Assembly: GCA_016866215.1 (NCBI GenBank)
Contig: VGNE01000039.1
Coordinates: 1-37,045 of the forward strand
From: Chloroflexota bacterium
GTDB lineage: Bacteria > Chloroflexota > Anaerolineae > Anaerolineales > Villigracilaceae
Reading direction: 5' to 3'
DNA: 37,045 nt
Position 1 is the stretch's first letter, and each line of letters starts with the position of its first letter. The translations under genes and the position numbers were made by a program. The notes below the pieces were generated by a model. It saw only the letters and a program-made list of their open reading frames with translations. It was not told the origin of the DNA and made no database searches. This document shows, in pieces, positions 8,222-17,197 of the stretch.

Positions 8222-9793
8222 ATGGCAGGCGTATTTAAACTTCCTAACGAGTATTGGTTATCCATTCAAGTCACCCCGCAAGATATTGAAAATCTTCACA
8301 CTTTTCTTTTTGAGCGAGAGACGCCGTTAACATCACGCGATCTAGCCGCTGAATATGTGGAATCGCGCATTCGCTTGGAGCGCACGTCCGCAGAGCGCGG
8401 GCAAAATGCTGGCAGTAAAAGTTATCTTCCGAAGGAAAAATATGAGGTTGGCGATCAGCTTGTTTTTCCCGCTCTAGAATGGAAGCGCGGAAAAGTAAGC
8501 GGTGTGCGTTCTGGGGCGAGTCCATCCGTCGGCGATTTTGACGTGCTCACAGTTGATATGGAAGATAACACCAAGCGGATGTTTGCCGCAAGGCTGGATT
8601 CACATCCATTAAATGATTCCCAACTTTCCACACCGGAGAGTGATGAAGTTAGCTCCGCTTTTATTTTGCGAGAGCATGGCGAGTTGGTTGAAAAGAAACT
8701 GGAAGCGGCATTCAACACCGAAGAAGGATTGGTGAAGATCGCAGGACGTTGGTTTCCGAGTGCGTTGTTAATTGATATTAATCAAGGCCAGTTGAATCTT
8801 GCAGAGGCAGTTCTGGATATGTCCGGCGGCGAGCCGCTTCCCACCCCTGCATTAATGAAGGATATCGAACTGCCGGCAGGTGTGAACCCCAAATTGGCTG
8901 AATTCTCCTTAAATTATGCTTTGCAGGATGATGACCGTTTTGACGAGGTGGGTCCGGCGGGTGAGGTGTTGTGGTGCCTGCGCCGACTCGAACCGGACTA
9001 TGTGCGGGAAGTCCCGCCGCCGCTGGGTTATGTTGAGATCGAACATGACCGCAATGCCCTGAGCCCGGCCATGAAGAATCTCGAATCACAACTGGATGAT
9101 GAACTGACTCCGTCTGAAGACCTTGATCCGCGCGAGGAAATTTCCTCAGTCACAATATCACTTATATATCCCCACCTGCGCGCGGGGACCTTACCGATGT
9201 CTGCGCGGGCGCGCAAGTTATTCCCGACAGCTTATGAAACTCAGCGTGTTCGTTTTACGCTCGTAGATGGCAAGACAAAACAACGCATCCCGGCCTGGGT
9301 CGTGCTTGAGCATGGCTATGTCTTTGGTTTGCGAGAATGGTATAAATCATACCAATTAATTCCAGGCTCACTTGTACAGATTCGGAAAGGTGAACAGCCC
9401 GGCGAAGTGATCGTGGAAGTAAAAAGCCAGCGCTCCTCAAAAGATTGGGTGCGCACGGTCATGGTAGGTGCTGACGGCGGATTTGTTTTCGCCATGCTGA
9501 AACAGTCCATTACAGCCGAGTTCAATGACCGCATGGTGATCCATGTCTCTGATTTCAAAACATTGGACCCGATTTGGGAAAAGAAACGCCCTTTTGAAGA
9601 ATTGGTTTTACAAGTGATGCGTGAATTGGCAAAATCAAACCCTCAAGGCCATGTGCACGCGCAGGAAATGTATGCAGCGGTCAACCTCGTCCGTCGGGTG
9701 CCGCCCGCGCCCCTATTCGCCCTGCTGGAAACCAGTCCTGTCTTCAAACATGTCGGCGATTTACACTTCCGTCTGGATCAGGAGATACTGTGA
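8222..9793 (+). CDS. Conserved-looking protein of unknown function (523 aa)
   Basis: I do not recognise a named family. The 523-residue protein is soluble, without signal peptide or membrane segment, and acidic in its middle. An N-terminal segment (residues about 15-50, PQDIENLHTFLFERETPLTSRDLAAEYV) looks like a helical or winged-helix unit. Next comes a beta-rich segment around residues 75-125 (YEVGDQLVFPALEWKRGKV) resembling a small barrel. The last ~100 residues contain a second helical module. AAGG lies about ten bases before the ATG. Its stop overlaps the next start (GTGA), so the two products are probably made in equal amounts and may form a complex. Function not assignable. Confidence 0.8.
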   Translation: MAGVFKLPNEYWLSIQVTPQDIENLHTFLFERETPLTSRDLAAEYVESRIRLERTSAERGQNAGSKSYLPKEKYEVGDQLVFPALEWKRGKVSGVRSGASPSVGDFDVLTVDMEDNTKRMFAARLDSHPLNDSQLSTPESDEVSSAFILREHGELVEKKLEAAFNTEEGLVKIAGRWFPSALLIDINQGQLNLAEAVLDMSGGEPLPTPALMKDIELPAGVNPKLAEFSLNYALQDDDRFDEVGPAGEVLWCLRRLEPDYVREVPPPLGYVEIEHDRNALSPAMKNLESQLDDELTPSEDLDPREEISSVTISLIYPHLRAGTLPMSARARKLFPTAYETQRVRFTLVDGKTKQRIPAWVVLEHGYVFGLREWYKSYQLIPGSLVQIRKGEQPGEVIVEVKSQRSSKDWVRTVMVGADGGFVFAMLKQSITAEFNDRMVIHVSDFKTLDPIWEKKRPFEELVLQVMRELAKSNPQGHVHAQEMYAAVNLVRRVPPAPLFALLETSPVFKHVGDLHFRLDQEIL

Positions 9794-10233
9794 GCCTGCT
9801 AAAACCAACTTCAAAAACACCGTTCCACATTGATTTTGAATGGTGGAAAAAAAACGAACGCGATTGGCACATTTTTCTGCGTTCGTTGTTATGCGCCGAA
9901 CATCAGGAAGTCTTTGCGAACATGGAAGAAGACGAAAGGATCGACTGGATTGACCCACAAACCGCTGAAGTAAGGCAGGTGGATGGCGTTCAGCATGCTT
10001 TGATAAGTCATTGTGCACTATTGCCTGAGTTCAGCAATGAACGAACTGCGATGGTCGAAGCAGTCTTCCGAATTTTTCTGGTAAATGGCAATATTCCCAT
10101 GTCTGCCGAAGAGCTTGGTCAGAGACTCAGCCGTTCCGCTGACATTATTTTGAAGACGATTGCCGGCCCGCGCGTGTATCGTGGTTTGAGACCGTATCAA
10201 AGTCAGGAAGCTGCCGCTCCGTCTGTCGTGTAA
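9790..10233 (+). CDS. Unknown protein coupled to the upstream gene (147 aa)
   Basis: Translation most likely begins at the GTG at 9790-9792, which overlaps the preceding TGA as GTGA with GGAG nine bases upstream; this is classic translational coupling. The 147-residue product is acidic and mainly helical. Its C-terminal half (about residues 85-125, NIPMSAEELGQRLSRSADII) looks like a helix-turn-helix with a following ILKTIAGPRVYRGLRPY wing-like strand, hinting at nucleic-acid binding. I recognise no family. Its fixed partner is the 523-residue protein, and a tRNA-Arg gene follows after 11 bases. Confidence 0.72.
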   Translation: MSLLKPTSKTPFHIDFEWWKKNERDWHIFLRSLLCAEHQEVFANMEEDERIDWIDPQTAEVRQVDGVQHALISHCALLPEFSNERTAMVEAVFRIFLVNGNIPMSAEELGQRLSRSADIILKTIAGPRVYRGLRPYQSQEAAAPSVV

Positions 10234-10244
10234 AATTATGTATT

Positions 10245-10317
10245 GCCCCCGTAGCTCAATGGAAAGAGCAACTGCCTTCTAAGCAGGAGGTTGTGGGTTC
10301 GAATCCCGCCGGGGGCG
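10245..10317 (+). tRNA. tRNA-Arg (anticodon UCU)
   Basis: The 73-base cloverleaf has acceptor arm GCCCCCG (10245-10251) paired with CGGGGGC (10310-10316) and discriminator G. The D stem is GCTC/GAGC, the anticodon loop CTTCTAA gives anticodon TCT, and the T arm is GTGGG-TTCGAAT-CCCGC. The first pair of the anticodon stem is an A-G mismatch; the other four pair. CCA is not encoded. It reads AGA codons. Confidence 0.95.
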
Positions 10318-10360
10318 CTGAAAAAATAATGATGCAGGCGAATTAGATGGAGAAAGCCCA

Positions 10361-10756
10361 ATGCCTACCGTTATTCGCAAATCGAGTGAAAATCTGATCG
10401 AAAACAGGCGTAATACTTTGTCCACGGTGAGTTGGCAGGTACGCTCAAACGTCTGGAGCCCTCCCACTGATGAATATGAAACTCAGGATACCTACATCGT
10501 ACGCGTGGAAATAGCGGGGATGCGCGAAGAGGATTTTGAAGTCTCCCTCGAAAATGACACATTGCTTATCATGGGCTACCGCCCTGATTCTTCCGAGCGG
10601 CGCGCTTATCATCAAATGGAAATAAATTTTGGTAAGTTTGCAATTGCCGTGGGAGTACCCGGGCCGGTCAATGTCGAGCAGGCGCAGGCCGAATATGTAA
10701 ATGGCTTCCTGACCATTATTCTTCCAAAAGCAAAACAAAATCATATAAAGGTTTAA
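10361..10756 (+). CDS. Small heat shock protein, Hsp20/alpha-crystallin family
   Basis: The 131-residue product is an ATP-independent holdase chaperone that forms oligomers and protects unfolding proteins. The alpha-crystallin domain spans about residues 28-128: it starts at [20 protein letters not shown] and ends with [11 protein letters not shown], the conserved GxL/GFL strand. The N-terminal arm is short and the C-terminal tail ends at IKV, similar to the IxI/V anchoring motif. GGAG precedes the ATG at about eight bases. The lon gene begins eight bases after its stop, so holdase and protease are likely co-expressed on stress. Confidence 0.93.
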   Translation: MPTVIRKSSENLIENRRNTLSTVSWQVRSNVWSPPTDEYETQDTYIVRVEIAGMREEDFEVSLENDTLLIMGYRPDSSERRAYHQMEINFGKFAIAVGVPGPVNVEQAQAEYVNGFLTIILPKAKQNHIKV

Positions 10757-10764
10757 TAAAAACC

Positions 10765-13392
10765 ATGCCTGCACAAAGATGGCAATCCGGTATACAACAA
10801 TTTTTTCAAGCGATGGGCGAATCTGACGATGAATTGATGAACTCTTTCATGTCGTCGGTTCTTTCGCGATTCCAAAATATGGAAAACGCCTCACCTGACC
10901 ATGAAACTGATGACAAAAATGAGGGACAGAAGTTTCCCGATGTGCTTCCCATCCTGCCGTTGCGCGGAGTGGTTGTCTATCCCAACTCGGCAGTCCCGCT
11001 GACTGTGGGTCAGGCGCGCTCGATCAAACTGGTGGATGATGTTGTCGGCGGTGATAAACTGGTCGGACTCGTCGCTGCGCTTAATCCGGATCAGGAAACG
11101 CCAGGACCGAATGAGTTATATAAGTTCGGCACGATTGCAACCGTGCATCGTTTGTTGCGCGCCCCGGATGGCACAGTCCGCTTGCTAGTGCAGGGTATGA
11201 AACGCTTCCGACTTGGAGAATTTGTGGCGGAAGAACCGTATCTGAAAGCGCATATCCATCTTGCCCCGGAAAATGATGAAACAAATATAGAGACAGATGC
11301 GCTCGCGCGAAATGCCAGGGATCAGTTCCAGCAGATCACGCAAATGATTCCCTCCTTCCCGGATGAGCTGGTCAACTCGATCACTTCACTTGAAGATCCC
11401 CTTCAAACCGCCTATACAATCGCCAACTTCCAGCGCATTGACCTAAAAGACGCGCAGGAAATTCTTGAATTGGATTCCGTTTACGATAAGCTGAAAAAAT
11501 TGATCGGCTTGCTCGTCCGCGAAGCGGAAGTATTGACAATCGGGCAGAAGATTCAAAACGAGGCGCGCGGAGAGATTGAAAAAGTCCAGCGTGAATACTT
11601 CCTGCGCGAGCAGATGAAAGCCATCCAGCGCGAGTTGGGTGAAAAGGATGAACAATCCGAAGAGACAGAGGAATTTCGTAAAAAGATCGAAGATGCAAAA
11701 ATGCCCGAAGAAGCCCTGAAGCAGGCCAAAAGGGAGTTGGACCGTCTCTCCCGTTTGCCGACTGCCGCCGCAGAGTATGGCGTGATCCGCACTTATTTGG
11801 ATTGGCTTGTGACCCTTCCATGGTCTAAATCCACCACGGATAATTTTGAAATCAAGCATGCCCGGGAAATTTTGAACAATGATCATTACGGACTGGAAGA
11901 CGTGAAAGACCGCATTCTTGAATTTCTTGCAATTCGCAAATTACGGATTGACCGCAAGGATGAAGTGAAACCGGCTTCTATTGATGCAATTCGTCGTGAG
12001 CGCGAAGGTGTGATCTTGTGTTTTGTCGGACCTCCGGGGGTTGGCAAGACTTCGCTTGGCCAATCCATTGCCCGAGCGATGGAACGGAAATTTATTCGCG
12101 CCTCGCTTGGCGGCCTGCGGGATGAAGCCGAGATCCGTGGACATCGCCGTACATACATCGGCGCCATGCCGGGACGCATTTTACAATCCCTGCGCCGCGT
12201 GGATTCGAAGAACCCCGTTTTCATGCTGGACGAAGTGGATAAACTCACCAACGATTTTCATGGTGACCCGGCTTCGGCATTGCTTGAAGTACTTGACCCG
12301 GAACAGAACAGCGAGTTTCGCGATAATTATCTCGAAGTCTCCTATGATCTTTCGCAGGTATTCTTCATCACCACAGCCAATACACTTGAGACAATTCCAC
12401 GCCCCTTGCTTGACAGAATGGAGATCATCTTCCTTTCGGGATATACCGAAAATGAGAAGATGGCAATCGCGCGCGGCTATTTGATTCCCCGCCAGATCCG
12501 CGAAAACAGTCTGCGTGAAGACGAGGTTAAGTTTACCGACGAAGCCTTGCAGATGATCGTGCGTCAATATACACGTGAAGCAGGTGTACGTAATCTGGAA
12601 CGCAAGATCGGCGCAGTCTGCCGCAAGGTTGGCACGAAAATTGCTGAGGGCAGCGCCGATAAATTTGAGATCACCCCTGATCTTGTTAAAGAATATCTTG
12701 ACCACCCGATCTTCCTCGGGCCCGAAGAGCTGAACAAGCGCACCTCCATTCCCGGTGTGGTACCCGGCTTGGCATGGACATCCTTTGGTGGTGATATTTT
12801 GTTCATAGAAACTACAGCCATGCCTGGCGGGCGCGGCTTTCAGGTGACAGGTTCCATCGGCAACGTCATGCAGGAATCGGCGCGAGCGGCCTTATCCTAT
12901 GTCCGGTCACGCGCCTCATCCTTAAATATCCCGCATGAGTTTTTTGAAAAATTTGACCTGCACATGCACATTCCTTCCGGTGCCCAGCCAAAAGATGGGC
13001 CATCGGCAGGGGTGACCATGACTACCTCTCTGGTCTCGTTGATCTCCGGGCGCAAGGTAAAGCCTCAGGTAGGTATGACGGGAGAGATCACCCTTCGAGG
13101 TCAGGTTCTTGCAATCGGTGGTGTCAAAGAAAAGGTACTGGCGGCTCATCGGAATGGTCTAACCACTGTGATCCTGCCAAAACCCAATGAGCCGGATATT
13201 GATGACGTCCCTGATGAAATCAGAAAAACCATGAAATTCATTTTTGCTGAATCTGTGGATGAAGTGATCAATGCCGCACTGGAAAAACCAAAAGTGCAGA
13301 AGAAACAAAAGAAGAGTTCCCCCAAGAAGAAAACAAAATTAACCAAGGCAAAAAAGAATGTCAAAGGCAAAAGTCCTGCTCGCCGAAGATGA
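10765..13392 (+). CDS. lon: ATP-dependent Lon protease
   Basis: This 875-residue cytosolic AAA+ serine protease degrades damaged and regulatory proteins. After a ~55-residue acidic extension come the Lon N-domain (from [18 protein letters not shown]), a coiled-coil, the ATPase with Walker A GPPGVGKT (422-429) and Walker [10 protein letters not shown], and the protease domain. The catalytic Ser747 is in PKDGPSAG and the catalytic Lys in GGVKEK (788-790). The C-terminus is a ~35-residue Lys-rich tail ([13 protein letters not shown]...) not usual for Lon. The start is uncertain: ATG 10765 has AAAGG 13 bases away, and later ATGs at 10813, 10840 or 10876 would shorten only the extension. Its last 35 bases overlap the next gene. 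Confidence 0.96.
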   Translation: MPAQRWQSGIQQFFQAMGESDDELMNSFMSSVLSRFQNMENASPDHETDDKNEGQKFPDVLPILPLRGVVVYPNSAVPLTVGQARSIKLVDDVVGGDKLVGLVAALNPDQETPGPNELYKFGTIATVHRLLRAPDGTVRLLVQGMKRFRLGEFVAEEPYLKAHIHLAPENDETNIETDALARNARDQFQQITQMIPSFPDELVNSITSLEDPLQTAYTIANFQRIDLKDAQEILELDSVYDKLKKLIGLLVREAEVLTIGQKIQNEARGEIEKVQREYFLREQMKAIQRELGEKDEQSEETEEFRKKIEDAKMPEEALKQAKRELDRLSRLPTAAAEYGVIRTYLDWLVTLPWSKSTTDNFEIKHAREILNNDHYGLEDVKDRILEFLAIRKLRIDRKDEVKPASIDAIRREREGVILCFVGPPGVGKTSLGQSIARAMERKFIRASLGGLRDEAEIRGHRRTYIGAMPGRILQSLRRVDSKNPVFMLDEVDKLTNDFHGDPASALLEVLDPEQNSEFRDNYLEVSYDLSQVFFITTANTLETIPRPLLDRMEIIFLSGYTENEKMAIARGYLIPRQIRENSLREDEVKFTDEALQMIVRQYTREAGVRNLERKIGAVCRKVGTKIAEGSADKFEITPDLVKEYLDHPIFLGPEELNKRTSIPGVVPGLAWTSFGGDILFIETTAMPGGRGFQVTGSIGNVMQESARAALSYVRSRASSLNIPHEFFEKFDLHMHIPSGAQPKDGPSAGVTMTTSLVSLISGRKVKPQVGMTGEITLRGQVLAIGGVKEKVLAAHRNGLTTVILPKPNEPDIDDVPDEIRKTMKFIFAESVDEVINAALEKPKVQKKQKKSSPKKKTKLTKAKKNVKGKSPARRR

Positions 13393-13723
13393 TAAGACCA
13401 TGGTGTCACTTTTAAAAACATTGTTAAAAATGGAAGGATTCGATGTAGTGGCATTGCAGGCAGATGCAGATGTGCTTGCGGTTGTGCGGAGGGAAAAACC
13501 GGATGTGATATTGCTGGATGTGCATCTTTCGCAACAGAATGGATTGGATATTTTGGACAGCCTGCGCAATTCACAAGATACAACTGATGTGCGCGTTGTG
13601 ATGTCCTCCGGCTCAAGTGTCGAAAATGAATGTATTCGTCGCGGCGCAAACGCCTTTTTACTCAAGCCTTACATGCCCAATGACCTGATCGCGATCTTGA
13701 AACAAAATATTCGATCCGCATGA
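13358..13723 (+). CDS. Single-domain (CheY-like) response regulator
   Basis: The 121-residue protein is one receiver domain with no output domain. The acidic pocket Asp11/Asp12 (LLAEDD), phosphoacceptor Asp54 (VILLDVHL), Ser83/84 (VMSSGS) and Lys103 (FLLKPY) are all present, so it should be phosphorylated normally. It begins inside the lon gene in another frame (35-base overlap) and ends with ATGA overlap to the acetyltransferase. It is therefore translated from the lon message. No histidine kinase lies nearby, so its input is unknown. Confidence 0.9.
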   Translation: MSKAKVLLAEDDKTMVSLLKTLLKMEGFDVVALQADADVLAVVRREKPDVILLDVHLSQQNGLDILDSLRNSQDTTDVRVVMSSGSSVENECIRRGANAFLLKPYMPNDLIAILKQNIRSA

Positions 13724-14172
13724 TTAATCCGTCAATAAATATTCGCGACTTTTCCTTCACAAATGATTACGACTCCATCCTAAAGCTATGGCAGGGCATT
13801 GAAACAGGCTTGAAGGTGGGGCGTTCAGATACACCTGAGGAAATCCAGAAAAAACTTGAACACGATCCAGACTTATTTTTAGTTGCTGAAACAAACAACG
13901 AGATCATCGGCTCAGTCATCGGCGCATTTGACGGCCGCCGCGGTATGATCTATCACCTTGCGGTTCATAACAAATTTCGCGGGCAGGGCATCGGCGCCAT
14001 GCTTCTCACAGAAGTGGAGATGCGCCTGCAAGCAAAAGGCTGCCTCAAATGTTTAATGCACGTACTCAACGATAATACAGAAGCCATCCAGTTCTATCAA
14101 AATCGCGGCTGGCGTATTGCAAAAGAAGACGTTGTTTTGGTAAAAGAATTTTACAGCGTGCCCCCAGGATAA
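13720..14172 (+). CDS. GNAT-family N-acetyltransferase
   Basis: The 150-residue product transfers an acetyl group from acetyl-CoA to an amine, possibly a protein N-terminus, amino acid or small molecule. The acetyl-CoA binding loop is clear in HNKFRGQGIGAMLLTEVE (R-x-x-G-x-G type, about residues 85-100), followed by the late CLMHVLNDNTEAIQFYQNRGW segment, typical of GNAT motif B. The ATG overlaps the response-regulator stop (ATGA), making it the last gene of the hsp20-lon operon. Substrate unknown. Confidence 0.88.
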   Translation: MINPSINIRDFSFTNDYDSILKLWQGIETGLKVGRSDTPEEIQKKLEHDPDLFLVAETNNEIIGSVIGAFDGRRGMIYHLAVHNKFRGQGIGAMLLTEVEMRLQAKGCLKCLMHVLNDNTEAIQFYQNRGWRIAKEDVVLVKEFYSVPPG

Positions 14173-14227
14173 CCGAACCCGAGTCGTGATTTTTGCCTAA
14201 AATATTTTCAAGAAAGTTTGGTAATTT

Positions 14228-14737
14228 ATGCAACGAGCGGTAATGACTATTCGATTTGGGATTCTAACCATTTCTGACCGCTCCTCTCGCGGTGAACGGG
14301 AAGATACCTCCGGACCAGAACTCGCGCGCCTCATCCGCGCCCAAAACTGGTCAATCGCCAGACAGCACATCCTGCCCGATGAAGAATCTGCCATCCGCGC
14401 GATATTGGCAGAGTGGGCAGACAGCGGTGAAATGGACGTGATTCTCACCACCGGAAGCACAGGCTTTTCTGGCCGGGATGTTGCTCCTGAAGCAACTCGC
14501 GCCGTCATCCAAAGAGATGCGCCCGGGCTGGCTGAAACCATGCGGGCAGAAAGTCTCAAGAAAACGCCGCACGCCATGCTCTCCCGCGCCGTCGCCGGCA
14601 TCCGTGGACGAACCCTTATCATCAATTTACCCGGCAGTCCCAAAGGCGCCGTCGAAAATTTGCAAACTATCCTGCCTGTATTGCTTCATGCGGTTCAATT
14701 GCTTAAAGATGATCCATCCTCCGAATCCTCCCACTGA
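14228..14737 (+). CDS. MogA/MoaB-family molybdopterin-binding protein
   Basis: The 169-residue product probably adenylylates molybdopterin in molybdenum cofactor synthesis. It starts with IRFGILTISDRSSRGEREDTSGP, the usual MogA/MoaB opening with the TISD and G-DxSGP elements. The phosphate-binding loop reads TTGSTGFSGRDVAPEAT, where families usually show TTGGTG and TPEAT. A LINLPGSPKGAVENL-like end (IINLPGSPKGAVENLQTI) is conserved. Either ATG 14228 or the in-frame ATG 14243 could start translation; neither has a strong ribosome-binding site. No other Moco gene is adjacent, but anaerobic purine oxidation by xanthine dehydrogenase would need the cofactor. Confidence 0.88.
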   Translation: MQRAVMTIRFGILTISDRSSRGEREDTSGPELARLIRAQNWSIARQHILPDEESAIRAILAEWADSGEMDVILTTGSTGFSGRDVAPEATRAVIQRDAPGLAETMRAESLKKTPHAMLSRAVAGIRGRTLIINLPGSPKGAVENLQTILPVLLHAVQLLKDDPSSESSH

Positions 14738-14762
14738 TAACTACTCACTGGTTACCATTTAC

Positions 14763-14792
14763 TGGACACTGCTCTAAACTCATTGGTATAAT
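14763..14792 (+). promoter_or_regulatory. Promoter upstream of efp
   Basis: TGGACA (14763-14768, five of six -35 bases) is followed by an 18-nt spacer and a perfect TATAAT (14787-14792). The start would be near 14799, leaving a leader of about 125 bases before efp. The -35 hexamer lies in a run of short CACTGG/TACTGG repeats (14733-14771) like those seen in korA's tail. Confidence 0.6.
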
Positions 14793-14923
14793 CCGCCCGC
14801 CCACCATGATGCCGCATAAATGTCTAAACTAAAATTTTGATGATTGCCCATATTTCCCTTTACAAAATTTGGTTACAGATGCAATAGCGGATAAAAAATT
14901 ATTTATTCAAGGAAAGTCTAAGT

Positions 14924-15481
14924 ATGATCGATGTAAATGAACTTCGCAAAGGGGTCACATTCGAATTGGACGGCAATCTCTTAAAAGTGTTGGATTACAG
15001 TCATAACAAAACCGGGCGAGGGAACGCCAATATCAAAGTAAAAGCCCGCAACTTGTTAACCGGCTCCACTATCGAACGTACATTCAGTTCCGGCCAGTCT
15101 GTGCAGGATGTCAACCTTGACTTCGCAAATGTTTCATACATGTACAACGATGGAGATATGTACTATTTTATGGATAACCAGACCTTTGAACAGCCGGCCA
15201 TCAAAAAGGAATCCCTTGGTGAAAGCGCCCTATACCTTAAGGAAGGCATGGAAGTCAAGCTGACTTTCTACAAAGGCGAAGCCATTGATGTGGAATTGCC
15301 CACCTCCGTGGATCTCAAAGTAGTTGAAGCTGAAATGGCGATTCGCGGCGATACGGCCACTGGTGTAACCAAGAAAGTCACCACGGAAAGCGGGGTTACC
15401 GTGCAATGTCCGAACTTCGTCAACATTGGGGACACCATTCGCGTAGACACTCGCACGGGCGAATACCTCACCCGTGTATAA
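14924..15481 (+). CDS. efp: Translation elongation factor P with an arginine tip
   Basis: The 185-residue protein has the normal three-barrel EF-P layout: KOW-like N domain, central OB (about residues 65-125) and C-terminal OB ending in GDTIRVDTRTGEYLTRV. It binds between P and E sites and relieves stalling at polyproline. The domain I loop reads HNKTGRGNANIKV, so the tip residue is Arg32, where the EpmA-modified type has Lys in PGKG. Arginine tips are known as rhamnosylation targets of EarP in some Proteobacteria, but that enzyme is not encoded in this window. AAGGA precedes the ATG. Two genes follow closely (9- and 29-base gaps). Confidence 0.95.
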   Translation: MIDVNELRKGVTFELDGNLLKVLDYSHNKTGRGNANIKVKARNLLTGSTIERTFSSGQSVQDVNLDFANVSYMYNDGDMYYFMDNQTFEQPAIKKESLGESALYLKEGMEVKLTFYKGEAIDVELPTSVDLKVVEAEMAIRGDTATGVTKKVTTESGVTVQCPNFVNIGDTIRVDTRTGEYLTRV

Positions 15482-15490
15482 ATTGGTCTC

Positions 15491-15820
15491 ATGAAAACTC
15501 CCGCCGGGCATGAATGCCCGCATTTCTATGGTGATTATTATCGTGGACGCAATGTTGAGGAATGCCGTTTGTTGCAGGTACAGGGACAAAACTGGTCCCG
15601 TGACCTATGCAAAACCTGCCCTGTGCCTAATATTGCGCGAGCCAATTCCTGCCAGCATATGGAATTGAAGGTTGTGGTGGCAAGACCGATCACAGCCATT
15701 TTTCAACGCCGAGTGCAGGTCAGCGCGTTTTGCGAAAAATCAAAACAGGATGTTTCAGAACCGCAGATCGGATGTGGAGAATGCCACGCCCTGCCATTCA
15801 CATTTGAAGTAAAAGAATAA
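15491..15820 (+). CDS. Cysteine-rich small protein of unknown function
   Basis: This 109-residue protein has eight cysteines: Cys9, 25, 40, 43, 54, 81, 95 and 98. Two CxxC-type pairs (LCKTC at 40-43, GCGEC at 95-98) suggest binding of zinc or an iron-sulfur cluster. It lacks a signal peptide, so it is probably cytosolic. The start lies nine bases after the efp stop, pointing to co-expression with efp. I recognise no named family. A redox or metal-binding accessory role is only an inference from the cysteine pattern. Confidence 0.75.
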   Translation: MKTPAGHECPHFYGDYYRGRNVEECRLLQVQGQNWSRDLCKTCPVPNIARANSCQHMELKVVVARPITAIFQRRVQVSAFCEKSKQDVSEPQIGCGECHALPFTFEVKE

Positions 15821-15825
15821 ATCCA

Positions 15826-15840
15826 GACTCCGGGGGAGTC
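15826..15840 (+). promoter_or_regulatory. Hairpin enclosing the ribosome-binding site of the HAD-DinB gene
   Basis: The perfect 6-bp hairpin GACTCC-GGG-GGAGTC contains the only Shine-Dalgarno (GGGGGAG, 15832-15838), located 11 bases before the ATG at 15850. Pairing would hide the site until the hairpin opens, so it may lower or time translation relative to efp. A run of seven A's follows. Function inferred from geometry only. Confidence 0.45.
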
Positions 15841-15849
15841 GAAAAAAAT

Positions 15850-17040
15850 ATGAAGCTAACACTCCTGCTTGATCTTGACGACACATTACTTAACACAAAT
15901 ATGCATGCTTTTATCCCTGCATATTTTCAGGCTTTATCCAGGGAACTTGCGCCATACATCGCTCCTGGCCAGATGACCCGCGCTTTGCTTTCCGGCACCC
16001 GCCAGATGAATGAAAGTGTTGATTTTTCCCACAGTCTGCAGGAAGTCTTCGACGCCGAATTTTATCCGCAGCCAAATATTTCCCGCAGTGATCTTGAACC
16101 TGCCATCGAGAATTTTTACGATAATATTTTTCCAAACCTTGCCGGGCTGACCTCGCAGATCCCCGAGGCAAAACGATTTGTAGATTGGGCGCTATCAAAA
16201 GGCTATCGGATTGCAATTGCCACGGACCCGCTTTTTCCTCGTAAAGCCACGCTTCATCGTTTGCGTTGGGCTGGTCTTGACCCGCAGCAGTTTGAACTGA
16301 TTTCAAGTTACGAGAATTTTCATTTTTCAAAAACACATCCTGCCTATTATGCTGAAATCCTAGCCTTCCTCGGCTGGCCGGTGGGGCCTGTTCTGATGGT
16401 GGGGAACGATTTGGCACGCGACATCCTCCCCGCGAAAAAACTTGGGCTGGCTACCTATCACGTAAATGCAGAACCCACTTCCAGTTCTGGACCTGAGGCG
16501 GGGCCGCGCGGTACATTAGATGATCTGCGTCGCTGGCTTGAGTCCATCGACCCCGTATCCTTGATGCCATCTTTCAAATCAACCGACTCCGTGATGGGAA
16601 TCATATCTGCGACTCCCGCCGCGTTGAACGGGTTGCTGAATGGATTAGATTCTTCATCATGGTCTCGCAAGCTGTCCCCGGACGAATGGTCTTTAACAGA
16701 ACTTGTCTGTCATTTGCGGGATAGCGAACGTGAGATACATCAGATACAGATCAAGTTGTTTAACGAACAGAGCGAGCCGTTTATTCCTCGTCCGGATACG
16801 AGCGTGTGGGCGAGTCAGCGTGATTATTTGCATGAATGCGGCAGTTCTGCTTTGAAAGAATTTAATATTGCGAGACGTGAAACGCTAGCACTGCTGAAAA
16901 ATATGACCCAGAAAGACTGGGAACGTAAAGCGCGTCATGCCATATTTGGTCCGACAATATTTCTTGAAGTGATCAGTTTTATAGCTGACCACGACCGAAT
17001 GCACATTCAGCAAGCATGGACTACTTTGAAAAAGATGTAG
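15850..17040 (+). CDS. HAD-like hydrolase fused to a DinB-family domain
   Basis: The 396-residue protein has two domains. Residues 1-220 are a HAD phosphatase: motif I LLDLDDTLLNT (Asp8/Asp10), motif II in AIATDPLFPRKA (threonine then the conserved Lys) and motif IV MVGNDLARDILPAKK. Residues about 245-396 resemble DinB_2 domains: four helices with WSLTELVCHLRDSE and IADHDRMHIQQAW, which supply the three metal-binding histidines. DinB-fold enzymes often act as metal-dependent thiol transferases. No linker stop or frameshift is seen, so the fusion is genuine in this sequence. The combination is unusual; substrate unknown. It is the third gene of the efp group. Confidence 0.85.
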   Translation: MKLTLLLDLDDTLLNTNMHAFIPAYFQALSRELAPYIAPGQMTRALLSGTRQMNESVDFSHSLQEVFDAEFYPQPNISRSDLEPAIENFYDNIFPNLAGLTSQIPEAKRFVDWALSKGYRIAIATDPLFPRKATLHRLRWAGLDPQQFELISSYENFHFSKTHPAYYAEILAFLGWPVGPVLMVGNDLARDILPAKKLGLATYHVNAEPTSSSGPEAGPRGTLDDLRRWLESIDPVSLMPSFKSTDSVMGIISATPAALNGLLNGLDSSSWSRKLSPDEWSLTELVCHLRDSEREIHQIQIKLFNEQSEPFIPRPDTSVWASQRDYLHECGSSALKEFNIARRETLALLKNMTQKDWERKARHAIFGPTIFLEVISFIADHDRMHIQQAWTTLKKM

Positions 17041-17197
17041 GATTTAGAACTTAAGTAGAATTTTATGTTTTGAGCGTAGCCGGCGTTCTCAAAGGTCGAT
17101 TTTGCCAGCGGCACTTTAGAGAACGTGCTTCCATACAGAGTTTTGCGGAAGTACCAGGTTTTTGCGTGTCTTCCTGCCTGTGCCAGTGTTACTATGG

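Noticed and set aside
10245-10317. tRNA-Arg as an attachment site of an integrated element.
   Set aside because: No integrase and no second copy of the tRNA 3' end were seen; downstream genes are ordinary stress genes.
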